Source of the DNA: Laburnicola sp. R22_1
Lineage: Eukaryota > Ascomycota > Dothideomycetes > Pleosporales > Didymosphaeriaceae
Assembly: GCA_014281115.1 (NCBI GenBank)
Contig: JACONQ010000003.1
Span: 4,402,001-4,466,000 of the forward strand
Direction of reading: 5' to 3'
Length of the DNA stretch: 64,000 nucleotides
Shown here in pieces: positions 11,767 to 23,592 of the stretch. Both the position numbers and the translations under genes were made by a program. Under the pieces are notes generated by a model that searched no databases, was not told where the DNA came from, and saw only the letters and a list, made by a program, of their open reading frames with translations. Every line of letters begins with the position of its first letter. Position 1 is the first letter of the stretch.

Positions 11767-14165
11767 TTTAAATTGCTCTCTTATGGGTAGTAGTAGAATT
11801 TTTGCTACTATAATAGTAATATGTAAATCTAGTAGACACCTTGCCTCTGCGAGCTAGAAGCTAGGCAGCCTATCTAAAAATACATAGTAGCAAGCTAGTG
11901 CTATTAGGTAGATAGAAGAAAAAGTAGAGGAACTTAAAAAAGCTACTTAAGAAGACATTAATAATAGCTCTAAAAGTTTGCAAGGCTCTTAGATAGAGCT
12001 AAATATAATAAAAGCTAATAAAAGAGTAGCTTATCTTATAGAATTACAAGATTAGGCGCATAAGGAATAAGAATAAGAGAAAATATAACATATTAAGATC
12101 GGCTTGCCAAACATCTTTTTTAACCCGTTTTTTTAGTTTGAGATTAAAGTAGATTAAGATAGAAGGTTATTATGTACTACTATATACGGCACCTAATTCT
12201 AATTAAAGACTAACCTTAAATATCTAGTAATGCGATAATAGTTTAAACTTACTCGCACCCTATCTACACCTTATAAGCTTCTAACCTATATAAGGTTTAT
12301 TCACGCTATATATAATATACCTAGCTTATTACTATTACTATTGTTAGTTCTCTACGCTTGCATGCTGCTTACACAGCATACTCGCTTAGATAAGCTAACT
12401 TAATAGTAATAATAATAATAATAGCTAGAAAGATTTTACGGATCTATATAACGCTCTTACTACCTTGTAGCTTATTAATAAACATTTTATTATCCTTTTT
12501 TTGCGTCCTCTATTAGATTCTGTTACTAACAAGAAGCAATTATATCTACTAGAGTAGAAATTTAACTTTGTAGTCCTTTACAAACTAGATAAGCTGCTAA
12601 GCTAACTAGTACACTAGGACTACCTTGTAGATAGTTAAGTATACCCGCCCCTCACGCTAGATAAGTATCTAATAAATAGAATAGAACTCTAGCGTAGTTA
12701 TATTAATAGCCACTTTAATAGTAGTAGCGCAAATATTTAGTGTGTACTTTTTAGCAATAGTGAGTACTTCTTTAGAAATAATATTAATGCCTAGATAGAT
12801 AGTAGGACATAGAGTAATAGTGGGGGCTTTTTCTAAAATAATCTTAATATACTAATAGAGCGATAGTGTATCTAGTACGTATTATCCTTATTTTACTTAT
12901 AACTATAGTAGTATATATCTATTAATATAGTAAATACTAAATATTAACTTGTGTTATTTGCAATAATTTAGATAGTAGATTTATAATAATTAGAATAAAG
13001 AAATAGCTTATAGCGTGGCTACGCCTAAGTTTTATCTCCTGAAGTTCTAAGTGTCCTCTTTGTAAAAATTTTGCTTATAGAAGCCTTGCGCCAAGATCGC
13101 TAAGCTCGCTTAGTAGTTCGAACGCGCATTTTTATAATTACCTTTCTACGCTTTTTTTAATTACTAAGCAGAGGTCTCTGCTTTTTTTGTTATATTATTT
13201 AAAATAAAAGCCTTTGTTGTTCTACCCCTAGGTAGATAATTTAATAACATATAATATATTAAAGATATATAATAATATTATAAAGCTAGTAATATAGCAG
13301 CTTTTAATAAGCTTACTAGTACTCTACGCATAGCTACTATAGTCTTATTATTTCTAGTAGCTACTAAATATAGTATCTTACTGCAACTACCCCTACTATA
13401 TATCTATAACTATAAGAATTATTGCAATTATAACTAATAAAAGTAAAATTATAAGTTTTATTTTTTATAAGCGCCTTTTCGCTTTATTATAAAAGATTAT
13501 AAGGTTACCTTTAGTAGGTAGTACCTATTTAAAGACCTTTAAAGCTAGTTTAAGTTGTATTACAACTAATAACAATAAATAGACCCTAAATAGGCCCTAT
13601 CTAGTAGATATTAATAGAATAAATACTGAATGCCCTAGATACTCTATTAAAACACTAATAGATGGCATTTAAGGTAATAAAGAACTGTCGCTAGAGGGTA
13701 AATTAAATCCTAACTAACCTACTTAACTGCCTTCTTCCTTTATAGAATATAGTTAAAAAGTAGAATAAGTATTATAGAGTAGCTAGGTTTATAGCTTTTA
13801 TAAATAATAAGCTATATAAAAAAGTTCTATATTACTTACCTTTTTAGAGGGAAACCCTTATAAAGGTAGAAGAGATTGCTAATTACCTTTACTAAGAGGA
13901 AGAGTAGTTTACTAAGAGTAAAGGCAAGTTTAAGAACTTATTAAAGAGGCCTAAGTTAATAACACCCTCTATAGAGTTAGCTAAGTTAGCTAAATATAGT
14001 AAAAGGGAGTAAATGGACTATAAATAGTCTAGCCTAACATAAAGGAAAAAGATTAAAGATAATTTAAAGGTTACTTACTAGAACTATAGCAAAAGAGGCT
14101 ATATTTTTCCTAATTATAAAAAGGAAAGAAATTTAAACCTAACTTTCTATTCTAAGGACGAATTA
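11767..14165 (+). pseudogene. Leader and Gag-like region of N
   Basis: Around 11900-12090 a charged, coiled-coil-like stretch can be read across RIP stops (IEEKVEELKKAT…EDINNSSKSLQGS). Just before pol (about 14070-14120) is a degraded zinc knuckle (YxNYSKRGYIFPNY, for Cys-x2-Cys…His…Cys). The middle part, about 12400-13350, is unreadable and includes a ~120-bp dispersed repeat. Whether all of this is one Gag is uncertain. Confidence 0.45.
13129..13250 (+). repeat. Copy 2 of the ~120-bp dispersed repeat
   Basis: Carries 'actaagcagaggtctctgc', T-run, 'aaaagcctttgttgt', 'acccctaggtag'. Lies in the 5' half of N, in opposite orientation to the copy at 18476-18601. Confidence 0.75.
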
Positions 14166-14169
14166 GAGT

Positions 14170-17100
14170 CTATAGGAAAAGGTAAGGGCTAGTAGGACTA
14201 GACTTTATCCTATTAGCTGTAATTATTAAGTATAAGAAGAATAAGCAGCTTAAAAAGCTCTATAATATACTTTACCTAAAGAGGCTAACTATAATAATAG
14301 TATAAGCTATAATAGGGGATTTAGGCTTAGTTAAGGCACTAATTAATAGTAGCGCTAAACTTAATATAATTTCTGCTTACTTTATAAAGAAGAGAGATCT
14401 AATAGTAACACTTTTACTAAATTTTATAGTAGAGGTAGTAAATAGTATAAATATTATTATACGTAGATCTATAGTTACTAAAGTGCACCTAGTGGATACT
14501 AGAGGTTATAGAGAAACCTACTAGGTTCTATTTATAGTAGCAGACCTAAGAAAGTATAATATATACTTAGAATTGCTATAGATTGCTATATATAATCTAA
14601 AACTTAACTTTTACAAGGGTAAATTATTATTTTAAGGGAAGTTAAGGTATAATGCGCCTAACTATGCTAAAGTAGGCCTTAAAGATATAGAATAGTTTAC
14701 TTTAACAATATTAGACTTAACTATAGAATTATACGCGTGTTATATTAGCTATATAGATAATAGAATATTTATAATCTTAGTAGAGGCTATAATACTATAA
14801 ATATACTAAAAGTCCGCTAATATAGCAAATAGTAATTAATTAGAGGTGCTTATAGAATATTTTATAACTAACCTAAATATTAATCTTCTCCCTAAAAAAT
14901 AACTGCCTTATTAGCCCCTCTATAACTTATCTAAAGCCAAGCTAAGTATCTTATATAAGTATATTGTAGATTACTTACAAAGAGGCTAGATATAGTATTT
15001 AAAGTTACTAGCTAGAGTACTAATTCTATTTGCAAAGAAGAAGGATAGTATATTAAGGCTATATATAGATTACTATAGCCTTAATAAGATTACTATTAAG
15101 AATTGCTATACGTTACTCTTAATTGCTAAGTTCTTAGAAAGATTAGTAAAAGCAAAGTTCTTTACTAAATTTAATATCTAAGAGGCGTATTATAGGATAA
15201 GAATTATGAAAGATAATAAATAGAAGATAGCTTTTTATATAAAGTATAGACACTTTAAGTATTTAGTAATACTATTTAGTTTAACTAATACTCTAGCACA
15301 ATTTTAGAAATATATTAATAAGGTTTTAGTAGGACTAATTAATATAACATAAATTGTCTATTTAAATAATATACTTATCTTTTCTAATATAGAAGAGAAA
15401 TATAAATAATATAAAAAGAAGTTCTTTAAAGGCTATATAAGGCTAAGCTATATATTAAACTTAGCAAGTGCGAGTTTTATTAGAAAGAAATAAAGTACCT
15501 AGGCTATATTATTAGCTAAAAGAGAGTAAGGATGTATAAAGACTATATAAAAATAATTATAAAGTAGCTACTCTCTAAAATAGTGCGTAATATTAGGGTA
15601 TTTATTAGTTTTATAAATTATTACTAAATATTTATTAAAGGGGTTTTAAGAGTGGCTTTACCCCTTACTAAACTTACTTAAAAGGGATCTAGTGCTGCCT
15701 AGGGTAGACATACTTAAAGGAGGAAAAAAAGTTAACCTTTATCCCTAGATGCATAGGTAAAAGTAGCTTTTAAAGAGTTAAAGGCTATATTTATAGAGGT
15801 GCCTATATTAGTATACTTTAAGTCTAATAAAGAGATAAAACTTAAAGTAGACGCCTTAGATAGCGCAATATCTAGTATATTAAGCTAGAACGTGTCTAAA
15901 TCTAATAGAACCCTATAATAGCAACCTATTAGTTTCTTTTATAGAAGCTAGATAGTACACAACTTTAATATAATATATATATTAAGGAATTACTAGCTAT
16001 TAATAGAAGTATAATATAATATATATAATAAGAAATTACTAGCTATTAATAGAAGTGTTAAATATTAGTAATACTATCTATTAAGTATTCTATTTACTAT
16101 CCTTATAGATTATAATAACTTGCGATAGTTTATAAATATAAAGAAATTAAACTACTAGTAGGTTAGAATTTATAAAAGGCTAGTAGAGTATAATATTATT
16201 ATTATCTACTAGCTAGGAAGGAAAACCTAGTAGATAGACTATTAAGACGCCCTAACTATATAGGTAAGACGCAACACTTAGTAAAGAAAGGAAACAAGAC
16301 TTATATAGAGTCTTTAGAAATATTATTAAGTAGGAATACTTTTAATAAACTAACTACCTAACTAATTAGTGCAATTATAAGATTCTAATAAGTAGCATCC
16401 TAAATATAAAGGCAGCTAAGAAGGCGTACACCTAGGAGAGCAATTGCAGAAGAGCTAATATTATTAATAGAGCATAGTTCTAAATCTAACTTAGAAATTA
16501 AAAATAAAGTTAAGGCTCTAGAAGAACCTTAGTCCTAATAGTTAGGTAAGAAGTTACTAGAAGAAGGCGTAATAAAGTAGAATAGAATTAAAGTGCTTAT
16601 AATAAGTGAAAAGAAGGCAAAGGCCCTCTAGATATACTATAATAGTCCTATAGCTAGGCTTTTTAGGGCGAAGAAGATGTTAAAAAAATTAAGAAGGTAT
16701 TTCTAATAGAAAGAAATATAACGCAAAGTTAAGGACTACTATTGAGACTATTTAAAATATAGGATATTATTGTGCCTTAACACTAACTATATAGTTTTTT
16801 AAATTCTTTGCCTATACTAAATAGTTCTTAGGAGGATATTACCTTAGATTTTATTATAGACTTACTTCCTAGCTAAATACTTAGCTAAGTCTATAATACT
16901 ATTTTAGTAATAGTAGAATATCTAATAAAGATAGCTTATTATATACCTACTAGAGTAGATTAGGATATAAAGGACTTAGTAGAAGCCTAAATTTGGAATG
17001 TTATTAGGTGATATAGTACTCCTAAGACGATTTTATTAGATAAAGATCTAATAATAAACTTTTACTATTAGGACTCTTTTTATTACTATCTTAACACTAT

Positions 17101-17830
17101 AAAGGTATTATTGTTAGCCTATTATCTACAAAAAGATAGGCAAACTAAAAGGCAAAATTAGACACTTAAGTAGTATTTTTAGTGCTTTTTCTGCCTAGAA
17201 TAGAATAACTAGAGTAATTTCTTTTTGTGTATACTATAAAGCAGATCCTTATACGCTAGAATAGCCTAAAATGCTGCTTAGCGGCAAAGAATTGCTATTA
17301 GGCATATTAATTATAGTAAAAGTTATTATACTATAGGCTTAATATAAAATAAAGATTGTAGCAGCAAATATATACTAGAAAAAGTACGCTAATAAAAAAA
17401 GAAAGCACTTTAGTTTTAAATTAGAGGATTAAGTGTTTATATCTACTAGATATCTAAACTCTATATAACTTGAGCGTAAACTTAATTAGAAGTTTATTAG
17501 ACTAGGTATAGTTAAGTACCTTATAGGGAAAGAAGCGTATAGAGTTAACTTCCTAGAATTAAACGCACACCCAGTCTTTTATATATTATTATTAGAGCTA
17601 TATAAATAAAGAAGAGCTATTAGGTCTTAAGTAAGTCCTACTATAGACACCCTACACATGTTTAGTAATAACGTGTATTATATAGAGAAGGTGCTAGAGA
17701 GTAGGTAGTTATTAGTTAGAACCTAGGAATACCTTATTAAATAGGAAGGTTACTTAGAAGAGAAAAACTTATAGGAGCTAGGCACTAATCTAAGTGCTAA
17801 CGCTATTAACGAATTCTAAAAAAAGAAGAA
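14170..17830 (+). pseudogene. Pol relic of N: protease, RT, RNase H, integrase, chromodomain
   Basis: Readable across many stops and some frame changes. Protease: LINSSAKLNIISAYFI near 14340-14390. RT about 14930-15640: LYIDYYSLNKITIKNCYTLL, FFTKFNIxEAYYRIRI and YLNNILIFS, where the YLDD box is now YLNN. RNase H about 15760-16060 (LKVDALDSAISSIL). Integrase zinc-finger region about 16620-16790 (YYNSPIARLFRAKKMLKKLRRYF), core from about 16830 (LDFIIDLLPS). A chromodomain-like segment at about 17690-17790 reads VEKVLESRxLLVRTxEYLIKxEGYLEE. Chromodomains target chromovirus integration to heterochromatin, which fits the setting. Confidence 0.82.
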
Positions 17831-17839
17831 TATTTTAAG

Positions 17840-18475
17840 ACACTAGTAAAGAGGCTCTTGTTTAAGTTAAACAACTATAAAAGGGGGATAAAAGAACCTT
17901 CTTAGGGAATTTTAATAAGGAATTTTAATTCCTTTCTTTTATAGATAAGAGATTAGACTTAGGTTAACTATATAGTTAGAGAACTACTATAGAAAGTATA
18001 CATATTTCCTTTACCTATTTTTTTCTATAGAGGGTTTTTTACTATAATTATAAAGGTGTTTAATAGCGCAAAGTGTTATAAAGGTAACATTAACTTAAAA
18101 AAATTATAGTATCTCTAGAGGTTAGTTAAAAAGAACTATAAAGGACTATAAGAGCATATTACACTTTACTTAAAACTAAAAGAAGAGAATATTTTAAGAA
18201 CCTAGGTTTAAGATATTTTAGGGCGTCGCTGCCCACTAAAAGGCGCTATTTAAGTCCTAATAGACTCTTATATTATAGAGAGCTGTTATTCCTAAGGACT
18301 CTAAGGTATAATAGCCCTAGAGGTCCCCCTTATATATATATTAGCCTAAGGTCCCTAAAGAGGCTAAAAGTACTACTAAGAAGCTAGAAAGGCACTATTT
18401 GCAACTAAGGCTATAAGTAGGGCTTTTACTATTACTTTAGTACTCTTTATAATATATTAGTCTATTTTTATTTTA
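17840..18475 (+). other. Post-pol segment of N, possible inner LTR
   Basis: A second purine tract, AAAAGGGGGATA (about 17879-17890), follows the chromodomain and is itself followed by 'aaagaaccttcttaggg', faintly like the start of the N LTR. A TATA-rich stretch lies near 18330. This could be a 3' LTR of a chromovirus nested in N, but no matching 5' copy was found. Confidence 0.3.
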
Positions 18476-18601
18476 TGTGACGTTAAATTAACTACCTAGG
18501 GGTAGCACGATAAAGGCTTTCATCTCAAATAACATGACAAAAAAAGCAGAGCCCTCTGCTTAGTAATCGAAAAGAGCGTGAAAAAGGTGATGATAAAAAA
18601 A
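18476..18601 (-). repeat. Copy 3 of the ~120-bp dispersed repeat (inverted)
   Basis: Reverse complement of the motif string at 680-801 and 13129-13250. One of the two best-preserved copies (CATGTTATTTGAGATGAAAG, CTACCCCTAGG). With copy 2 it brackets the whole pol region of N. Confidence 0.78.
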
Positions 18602-19630
18602 GATTTATTTTATAACTGCGTTAGTATATAATATAATAGGATAAAAGGTAGAATTATAGATCTTATCTTACTTTAGAGTTCTATCCTTATAGGTTGCGCA
18701 GTTAGTAGCCTTCTTATTGTAATATTACTTAGTTTTGCGCTCTATATTAGTATAAGCATATTTCTTAGTAAAGTAATAGGTTAATTAATAGATATTACTG
18801 CTATTGTGAACGTATAGATTCTAAGTATAGGGCTTAAATAAGCTAAAAAGTAATTAGTTAATAGAAAGCGCTATAAGGATAATTATACTTACTTAATGTA
18901 GTTTACAAGCCTCTTAGCAGTCTTATAAATATAGTTTTTATTCCTCTTAAAGCTATTACTATAAAGACGAGCCTAAGCAGCTATAAGATTGTTAAGCTTG
19001 GCGTTAAAGTTAATAGAATACTATACTATCTTAGTTAGTAGCATAAGGGCGCCTAATATAGGCATATATTACTATAAGGTAGTATTTATTCTAGAATAAG
19101 TAATTACTATATCTAGATAGCTAAAGACTATTAATTTAAATTTATAGGATAAGTTTAGGATCTAGAAAGTAGTATATATAGAATAGATCCCCTTATAGAT
19201 AAGTTTAATATAATAGATATATAGATTAGCACTAGTAGGTTAGTTATAAGCTAACTTAGCCTACTATATAGTAAGCGTCTTCTTAATAGCTATAATACTA
19301 TAGAAAGAGATATTAGGACGTATTAGGACAATAGAAGCAGGATAGTATATACTAATTTAACTAGTTAAGGCGCAAGAAGTAAGAATAATGCAGAGGTAGA
19401 TAAGAACTAAAATAACTACGCTAAGCCTCGCTTAATAGCACCTTTAGCTCCTAAATTAGTTAGGTGTCCTAGAGCACCTTAATAGCGTAATAGCGCCTAA
19501 TATAATAATTATTATTACTATGCAGTTATAAAACTAGCAATTATTTACTTTTTAAGTAGAAATAATAGGATATTATACGTTTTAATCTCCTAGGGCAATC
19601 TAGGTTAGGTTAATCCTAGAAGGGGGATAC
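18602..19630. other. Unassigned sequence between inverted repeat and right LTR of N
   Basis: No open frame. The minus strand has a slightly lower stop density, but no domain was recognised. Ends at the purine tract of N. Confidence 0.5.
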
Positions 19631-19819
19631 TATAAGGCCTTCTTATTACTTAGGTGGCTAAATAGGGCCTTATATCTCCTTTGGGCCTAGTAGGGATTTA
19701 GATAAAAACCCCCTTACTTTAGATAAGAGTGGGTAGTAATTTGTCTTATTACTACTTACCTCCTAATATTATCCTATTCTGTCTTATTAACTATTAGGTA
19801 CCCTAGTAACATCCTTATA
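19631..19819 (+). repeat. 3' LTR of N
   Basis: 189 bp, preceded by a polypurine tract at about 19617-19627 and followed by ATTAT at 19820-19824, equal to the left flank. Confidence 0.88.
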
Positions 19820-21059
19820 ATTATCTTGCCTTACCTACTACTAAATTTCTATCTACACTAATATTAGACATACTATCTAAGCGTAAGTCCTAAAGAAAGC
19901 GAATAGTATAGCTTAGTAATAATAAGGTTCTCTATTTTATAGAAGAAATATCTAAATAATATTTCTTTGCTACTATATAATTAGAAGGTTAGGAATATAT
20001 AGCTTATATAATACTATAATTAACCTATACTTATAAAAGTATAATAAGTAGTATTTTTAGGCGGCCTATATAGCAAGTTTTAAAATTAATATAGTTAAAT
20101 ATAGAGTTTATAAAAGGTAGAGTCTACTTATAAATTATATAGTATAGCGTACTAACCTAATATAATTTATATATAGATAGTACTAAACGTATATTAGATA
20201 TATAATAACTCTATCGCATTCTAGGAGCGTTTTTTTAAGATATATATGAATAGGAGCATAAAGTAACTTAGGTAAATACTACTAGTTGCTAAGTATAGGC
20301 TATATAAAAAAGATATAAAGATAGTAGAGTAGACTAAGAAAGAGTTAGGTAATAGGTATAATAAGCTATTTAGCTATAAATACTAAAGTAAACTTAAGGT
20401 TCTATAAATACTATAAAAGGTTATATAAAGGTATTAACTTTACCTAAAGCGCCTAAGTCTATAGAAATTAGATAAGAAGAAGTAGGATTATATTAATTTA
20501 ACTAAAGTTTAATAGTAGCTAGTAGTAATATTTATAGTATTATATACCCTAGACCTATTTTACTATATCTATATACTATATAGCTAAGCTTAATTCTACT
20601 AATATACTAGGTATACTACTAAGTATAACTAACTTAACTAGTGCAAAGGTAATATATAGCCTAACTAAGAGGCATAATAGAGTGCGCTAACACTATATAT
20701 TATATAGAAACCCTCCTAGGCAGGAGGATAAGCTGCCTCTACTTATTAGTTTTTAAGTAGCCCTATTACGTTTAATTACAGCGTTTTTTATTGCGTTACT
20801 AGCGCCTATATAATGTTATATAATATTATATATAGTTTTTTTTTTGGCGACTAAGAGGTTTCTAATAAAAATATTTCAATAATAGCAGATATCCCTCCTA
20901 CTATTATATACACAGAAAAGCGTTTTAAGGTATTAATAAAAAGGGGTTAGCGTGTTACAAGCGAGCTAAGCAAGCTTAGTAGGCTTAGCGCGCCTACTCT
21001 AACTAAAAAAAATCCACATGCAAAACTATAGATAAGGCCACATCGCTATACTATAGTTT
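19820..21059. other. Unassigned RIP-degraded sequence
   Basis: No open frame or terminal repeat. About 20620-20720 shares short strings ('actaagagg', 'cataatagagtgcgc', 'acactatat') with 33640-33690, 39270-39340 and 39790-39830, so part of it belongs to a dispersed repeat of unknown type. A T-run lies at about 20828-20838. Confidence 0.5.
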
Positions 21060-21856
21060 AGAGTGGAGGGAAAAGAGATATAAGATAGCACTAGCGTCGT
21101 AACTAGTACAACGCTGCAACTATTGTTTTCTCTACTATTATCTCTAAAGATTGCTAGCAACAGCTATTATAATAGCAGGTTCGTGCTACTTATAAGACAT
21201 ATGCTAGGTGCATAATATTATATATATGCTAAGCCCTAGGACTAGAGCGCGTTAAAGTTTTTCTAATACCTCTCCTAGCTTCTAAGACAATCTATAATAA
21301 TAACACCCTGCCCGCCTACCCACCTGCTACGTTACTAGATAATTAACACCTACTTTTTAACCTTTTATCACGTTACTAGATAATTAACTACTTAGAATCC
21401 CTAGACGTACGCTCTACTACTATAATATATAACAAATTGCGTGCGCGCCTACTTCTAATACTAAATAGCATCCTAACACTTTACTGCCCTTATTCTACCT
21501 ATTACCTATAGAAATTCTATAGAACAAGCGTATACTTATATATGCCTTATACTTCTAGTAACTATTTATTATATATTTCTTTCTTCTAGCAAAACTATAG
21601 GTAGTCTAGAATGTGCCTAACCTTTTACTTTTAGATCTAACTAAATCTTGCCTCTTACTTTCTAAAAGCGCTCTAGTAACACCTATTACTAATATAGCTA
21701 AGCACTAGACATCTAAACTAGTAGAGAGAGAGCTATAAGTTAAAATTTATAGTTCCTAGAGCACCTAGGTATTACCTAATATAATAAGATAAACTAGCTA
21801 TAGTAATCTATTTGTCGCACAACTTATACTGTGCTGCTATATATTTTAGAAGAATA
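21060..21856 (+). pseudogene. Unrecognised relic reading frame, Gln codons turned to stops
   Basis: From about 21060, and clearly from ATG 21201 to TAG 21854, one frame reads as protein if TAA and TAG are taken as former CAA/CAG. No TGA occurs in the ATG-initiated part. Examples: IYAKP-DxSALKFF, IITTPCPPTHLLRY, NCVRAYF, LPITYRNSIEQAYTYICLI. Over about 218 codons this gives a Gln-rich sequence with no frameshift. The absence of TGA suggests that C-to-T change on the plus strand dominated. I do not recognise the family; it could be a gag, a transposon ORF or an old host gene. Confidence 0.4.
21330..21391 (+). repeat. Short direct repeat
   Basis: 'acgttactagataattaac' occurs at about 21330 and again at about 21372, inside the relic frame. 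In the two places it is read in different frames, so it is probably a local duplication and not a protein repeat. Confidence 0.6.
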
Positions 21857-22148
21857 GTAGGCGTCTAACTCTTATAATATCTATTCTATATATATCTATT
21901 ATTAGCGTCTAGATTGTACTTCTTATTATTATACTTTTTATTATTATTATTATTATCCTACTTGTCCTACTTATTGTATATATATAGGTAGGTAACCGTT
22001 TACTCTATAGAAAGCGCGTTATTTAGTTAAGAGAAGGCTATTAATTAATATATTATAACCTTAAGATCTTACGCAATAATTAGTTATATATGTGTGTAAG
22101 GATAGATAGATAAAGATAATCTATATCTAGTTGCAGATTTTATATACT

Positions 22149-22311
22149 TGTTAGATTAGAGCCGTGTTGCTAAACGAGGGCACGTGGTCGGCTCCACCCT
22201 CTAAATTAGACCTGGAGCCAACAAGTCACAGAACACACAATACAACTGTTCATCCATCTTATCTATTAGACCCCCTATCTTAATAAGCTCAAATAGTGCT
22301 TAAATCTAACA
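22149..22311 (+). repeat. 5' LTR of D
   Basis: 163 bp. Only a handful of differences from 32285-32447, much fewer than in its coding part. Confidence 0.92.
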
Positions 22312-22329
22312 ATTAAGAGTCTCACTGCC
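22312..22329 (+). other. Primer-binding site of D
   Basis: Same 18 bases as in B (10561-10578), here on the plus strand directly after the LTR. Confidence 0.7.
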
Positions 22330-22352
22330 TTAATCGACCCTAAGAAAAGATA

Positions 22353-23592
22353 ATATCGCTGTCAACGCTCCGCGACTCAATAATTGTGTTAACTAATTAC
22401 ACCAACTATACACCATGGCTGCTACAGCTAAAAGCGCGATGCGAGCTAATGGATATATAGCCCATTATTAATCCAGATGGAGCCAAACTCCCACGCGAAA
22501 AGCCGACACCGCCGTCGCTGCCAGAAATAGCGAGTTACTAGCTAATTATCCGCGTAAACGACAACAATTAACAAAACCCTCCAACGCGCCTATTAGAGCT
22601 ATCAAATTCAGGCCTTAAGGCATATAAGGAGGATATTAAGTTCTATAAGATATAGCTTAAGGACTATAAGATTAAGAATAAGGAATACTAAGAGAAGAGA
22701 ACAAGTCTTAAAAAAGTAGTTATCTATATCTAATTAACTGTGTTATAACACCTATAACGCAACTAATGCAAGCCTAGAGAGCAGATCTGGCAATAGATTA
22801 AATCTCTAACGCAGACAGTAGGCGTTAATAAGGAAGACAAGCGGGATAGGGCGAGAGCGCAATACCTACAGGCTCTTAAGCCAATAAGACAACTCTTAAA
22901 CTAGGATACCTAGCTAACTAAGTATAATTAGGCAGCTATAGAAGTAGAGACAAACAATATCGCTAAAGTACAATTAATCCATAATACTATTAAGGACTTC
23001 CTGACTACAATTATAAAGGCTGCCCCTACCTAGGGTGTGTCCTTTTAAGAAACTAGACGCTAAGACGCAGATATAACAAGGAAGGAGATAATAAAACGCT
23101 TCTAAGAATATATAGCAATACTCCACCTAATTAAGAGCAAATAGTATAGGGGCGCCTTTGCTACTAGTAAGCCATCTCTCGCTGCTAGTGGTGCATCCAC
23201 CCTGGGCACTAATAGGGACGCCTCTCACGCTGCCGAAGACGCGCCATCTTCTACGAATAACTAACGTGGATAGGGGAGACCTTAATAAAAAACAATCCTT
23301 TAGTTAAAGTACTATATCTAAGTAGTCCTTAATAGAGGATATAATAGTAGTTAAAGGCAGAAAATGCCCTGCTTGTAAACAAAGGCATAGTCTAAAAGAC
23401 TGCTTCTATGCATATCTAGAACATGCACCAGAGTGGTTTAGGCCACAACCTGGCTTTATAGATATAGTATAATACAGGATTAGAAATAATTCAAATCTAT
23501 AAGAGGAGATAAGGAAGGTAAAGAGACCAAGGTCTTAAACCCCACGAATTAAGAACTTACATACCCCTACTCCTAAGATTAATAATAATTAA
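22353..23592 (+). pseudogene. Gag relic of D
   Basis: The start codon has become ATA (22353); ATA TCG CTG corresponds to ATG TCG CTG in C. The N-terminus reads SLSTLRDS..VLTNYTNYTPWLLQLKARCE. Near 23365 the short zinc knuckle CPACKQRHSLKDC is intact (Cys-x2-Cys-x3-His-x4-Cys). The frame ends at TAA 23590, followed by CTA. Start and stop are not in one frame, so at least one indel is present besides the RIP stops. Confidence 0.78.

Larger units (their letters stand above)
11578..19819 (+). mobile_element. Ty3/gypsy chromovirus-like LTR retrotransposon N
   Basis: Direct 189-bp repeats at 11578-11766 and 19631-19819, both starting TATAAGGCCTTC (expected TGTAAGG) and flanked by the 5-bp duplication ATTAT (11573-11577 and 19820-19824). 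A purine tract AGAAGGGGGAT lies just before the right LTR. Inside are gag, protease, reverse transcriptase, RNase H, integrase and a chromodomain, all plus strand. At 8.2 kb it is somewhat long. It holds an inverted pair of a ~120-bp repeat (13129-13250 and 18476-18601) and 1.8 kb of unexplained sequence after pol, so it may be a composite of two nested elements. Confidence 0.85.
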
